5,189 nucleotides of DNA from Cycloclasticus sp. (GTDB taxonomy: Bacteria > Pseudomonadota > Gammaproteobacteria > Methylococcales > Cycloclasticaceae). Shown in pieces: positions 5,187 to 5,189 of this stretch (position 1 is the first letter of the stretch; the number at the start of each line of letters is the position of its first letter). Under the pieces are notes generated by a model that saw only the letters and a list, made by a program, of their open reading frames with translations, made no database searches and was not told where the DNA came from. The translations under genes and the position numbers were made by a program. Location: the NCBI GenBank assembly GCA_012960055.1, contig DUCA01000063.1, positions 1-5,189 of the forward strand. The letters run 5' to 3'.

Positions 5187-5189
5187 ATG
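5187..5189 (+). CDS. Start codon of a gene running off the right edge, probably PII protein GlnK
   Basis: Only the ATG is visible, so nothing in the protein can be assessed. The strong ribosome-binding site and a 200-base upstream region free of other genes show that a plus-strand gene begins here, divergent from ubiK. In Pseudomonas-type genomes the gene divergent from ubiK-comM is glnK (PII), followed by amtB, and the NtrC-like sites upstream fit nitrogen control. The identity is inference from synteny and those sites only. Confidence 0.5.

Overview
The window looks like core chromosome of a gammaproteobacterium with moderate-to-low GC. The basis is a full-length Rep helicase close to the E. 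coli enzyme, a UbiK/YqiC protein and a membrane-anchored cytochrome c5. From memory, ubiK, comM, rep and cytochrome c5 also lie in this order beside glnK-amtB in Pseudomonas-type genomes. The PPi-type phosphofructokinase at the left edge belongs to the clade seen in methanotrophs, methylotrophs and sulfur or hydrocarbon oxidisers. That hints at such a lineage, but no species can be named.

Layout, left to right. Positions 1-907 (minus) hold the first 302 codons of a pyrophosphate-dependent 6-phosphofructokinase. Positions 908-1410 hold no intact gene. They do contain, on the plus strand at 1180-1372, a decayed piece of a YoeB/Txe-type toxin. A complete tRNA-Arg(CCG) gene follows at 1411-1487 (minus), with its 3' end facing the toxin relic. 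A divergent promoter region then leads to cytochrome c5 (1634-2116, plus). The c5 terminator hairpin lies inside the 3' end of the convergent rep gene (2121-4130, minus).

Upstream of rep, on the same strand, is a comM pseudogene (about 4179-4732). It has lost its N-terminal two thirds and carries one frameshift and two in-frame stops. ubiK (4744-4986, minus) comes next. The right edge is a regulatory region with an NtrC-like palindrome, a second NtrC-like half-site 30 bp away, a good ribosome-binding site and the ATG of a plus-strand gene. That gene is probably a PII protein (glnK), inferred only from gene order and the NtrC-like sites.

The intact genes do housekeeping work: glycolysis/gluconeogenesis with PPi, replication-fork helicase activity, respiratory electron transfer, ubiquinone biosynthesis and arginine decoding. 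I found no new multi-gene system. The notable points are the two relics (comM and yoeB), the sequence shared between the c5 terminator and the Rep C-terminus, and the NtrC-like sites.
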